From Bryobacteraceae bacterium (GTDB taxonomy: Bacteria > Acidobacteriota > Terriglobia > Bryobacterales > Bryobacteraceae), in NCBI GenBank assembly GCA_041394945.1, contig JAWKHH010000004.1, positions 992,001-1,056,000 on the forward strand: a stretch of DNA of 64,000 nt, in the 5' to 3' direction. Below are positions 62,968 through 64,000 of the stretch, piece by piece; within the stretch, counting starts at the first letter, position 1, and each line of letters begins with the position of its first letter. The translations under genes were made by a program, and so were the position numbers. The notes below the pieces were generated by a model. It did no database searches, had not been told where the DNA came from, and saw only the letters and a list, made by a program, of their open reading frames with translations.

Positions 62968-64000
62968 ATGATTCCCGTCCTGCTCGCCGCCGTCACGCTG
63001 CAATCCGCCGTCGATCGGGCGTTCGTCCAGGTGAGTGGGGCTGCCGTGGTGCTCGAAATCGGCTCGGGACGCACACTCGCCGTTCACAACGCGGCTCTCG
63101 CCCGCAATGCCCGCGTCACGCCGGGCTCGGCCATCAAGCCCTTCGTCCTCGCCGGGCTTCTCGCCGCCTCCTCGCCCCTGGTCAAGCGGACGCTCACCTG
63201 CCCGGGCCCACTCGCCATCGGTTCGCGCCGCCTCGATTGTTCCCACGGCGCTCTCCCCGGCGCCCTCGGCGCGCGGGAGGCGATCGCGTTCTCCTGCAAC
63301 AACTACTTCGCCGATCTCGCCGCCCGCGCCCCGCCCGGCGCCATCGCCGACGCGCTAGCCCGATACGGCTTCGATATCTCCCGCGACGCGGATCCGCGGC
63401 GCCTCGCCCTCGGCGACGACGGCGTTGCCGTCTCGCCGCTCGATTTCGCCCGCGCCTATGCCCGGCTGGCTTCCACCGCCGCCGACACCCGCTATGCGCC
63501 GCTCTGGAATGGCCTCATTGATGCCGTCGAGGTCGGCACCGGTCAGCTTGCCACCGTCCCCGGGCTCTCCATCGCCGGCAAGACCGGCACCACCGCGACC
63601 CACGCCTGGTTTGCCGCCCTCGCCCCAGCCGCCAAGCCCGAAGTGGTGGTGGTCGTCTTCACGCGCCACGGCCGCGGCGGTGGAACGGCGGCCCCCATCG
63701 CCGGCCGCATACTCGGCGCGTGGGCGAGCGAGGGTGTCGAAGGAGCCGCTATCAACGTCCAGAACCGCCGCGTTCCCATCGAAGAGTACGTGGCCGGCGT
63801 CCTGGCAGGAGAGGCCAGCCAGGTGAGCGAAGCCGAAGCGCTGAAGGCCTTCGCGGTCACCGTCCGCACCTTCGCCCGCGTGAATCACGCCAGACACACA
63901 GCCGACGGTTTCGACGTGTGCGCCGGGACACACTGCCAGCGGTTTCGTCCGCGCGACGTCACCGATCGCCAGCGAGCCGCCGCCGAGGCCACCGAGGGCG
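62968..64000 (+). CDS. Penicillin-binding transpeptidase domain fused to SpoIID domain (3' end cut)
   Basis: The reading frame from ATG 62968 runs to the window edge without a stop: 344 residues are visible. Residues 40-250 form a penicillin-binding transpeptidase-like domain with PGSAIKPF (SxxK at Ser54-Lys57), FSCNNYF (SxN at Ser109-Asn111) and AGKTGTT (KTG at Lys205-Gly207). From about residue 262, INVQNRRVPIEEYVAGVLAGEAS, EALKAFAVTVRTFARVNHA and FDVCAGTHCQRF match a SpoIID/LytB domain, with Glu282 as the candidate catalytic glutamate of these lytic transglycosylases. An N-terminal signal-like segment (MIPVLLAAVTLQSA) suggests periplasmic location. It would both crosslink and cut peptidoglycan strands. 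The start is three bases after the upstream stop. Confidence 0.87.
   Translation, partial: MIPVLLAAVTLQSAVDRAFVQVSGAAVVLEIGSGRTLAVHNAALARNARVTPGSAIKPFVLAGLLAASSPLVKRTLTCPGPLAIGSRRLDCSHGALPGALGAREAIAFSCNNYFADLAARAPPGAIADALARYGFDISRDADPRRLALGDDGVAVSPLDFARAYARLASTAADTRYAPLWNGLIDAVEVGTGQLATVPGLSIAGKTGTTATHAWFAALAPAAKPEVVVVVFTRHGRGGGTAAPIAGRILGAWASEGVEGAAINVQNRRVPIEEYVAGVLAGEASQVSEAEALKAFAVTVRTFARVNHARHTADGFDVCAGTHCQRFRPRDVTDRQRAAAEATEG

Overview
The window is about 64 kb of GC-rich, tightly packed chromosomal DNA from a Gram-negative bacterium; LptD and a Wza-type exporter imply an outer membrane. The secreted DUF1592/DUF1552 pair with CxxCH haem motifs, nucleoside-hydrolase paralogues, a sulfatase and many glycosyltransferases suggest Acidobacteriota, probably the Bryobacter/Solibacter group. 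That placement is an inference from gene content. I saw no rRNA or tRNA genes, CRISPR array, transposase, integrase or prophage, and no stretch over 300 bases without a gene.

Layout. (1) 2-17158, + strand: an exopolysaccharide operon. It holds a BY-kinase C-terminus, a GT26 transferase, a WbaP-like initiating transferase, a Wzx flippase, several GT4-type transferases, a Wzy/WaaL-like polymerase, nucleotide-sugar enzymes including Gmd and Fcl for GDP-L-fucose, a Wza-type export protein and a beta-helix lipoprotein. (2) 17193-24097, + strand: a nucleoside hydrolase, a DUF1592 cytochrome-like protein, a DUF1552 protein and a GT-C-like membrane protein that seems to lack a canonical start codon. 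(3) 24078-29406, - strand: sulfatase, MurG-like glycosyltransferase, PKD-domain secreted protein, aldo/keto reductase and an unknown protein. (4) 29435-37027: glycerol kinase, a secreted amidohydrolase, glucose-6-phosphate isomerase, a zinc-ribbon/RDD membrane protein and LptD.

(5) 37057-46360: an apparent osmoadaptation island. A mannosyl-3-phosphoglycerate-phosphatase-like HAD enzyme, a GT2-like enzyme and a GpgS-like (GT81) enzyme could make a glycosylglycerate compatible solute. They flank a small MscS-pore-like membrane protein and are followed by a PRC-barrel protein, a cation/proton antiporter, a TPR protein and a ClC-type transporter. (6) 46428-49370: a TIGR00300 (LOR/SDH, ornithine cyclodeaminase-like) protein, QueF and a long methyltransferase, all overlapping. 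(7) 49340-53082, - strand: an 894-residue GT2-GT4 fusion and an alpha/alpha-toroid-like protein. (8) 53096-61949, - strand: an unknown protein, CoaX, BirA, NadC, ValS, an ADP/ATP-translocase-like transporter with a HEAT-like tail, and an FAH-family hydrolase. (9) 62005-64000, + strand: a second, secreted nucleoside hydrolase and a protein, cut by the window edge, that joins a penicillin-binding transpeptidase domain to a SpoIID domain.

The most interesting items are the compatible-solute and channel island, the PBP-SpoIID fusion, the translocase-HEAT fusion and the probable CTG-initiated membrane glycosyltransferase. Many gene junctions are ATGA, TTGA or few-base overlaps, and three convergent pairs overlap at their 3' ends.
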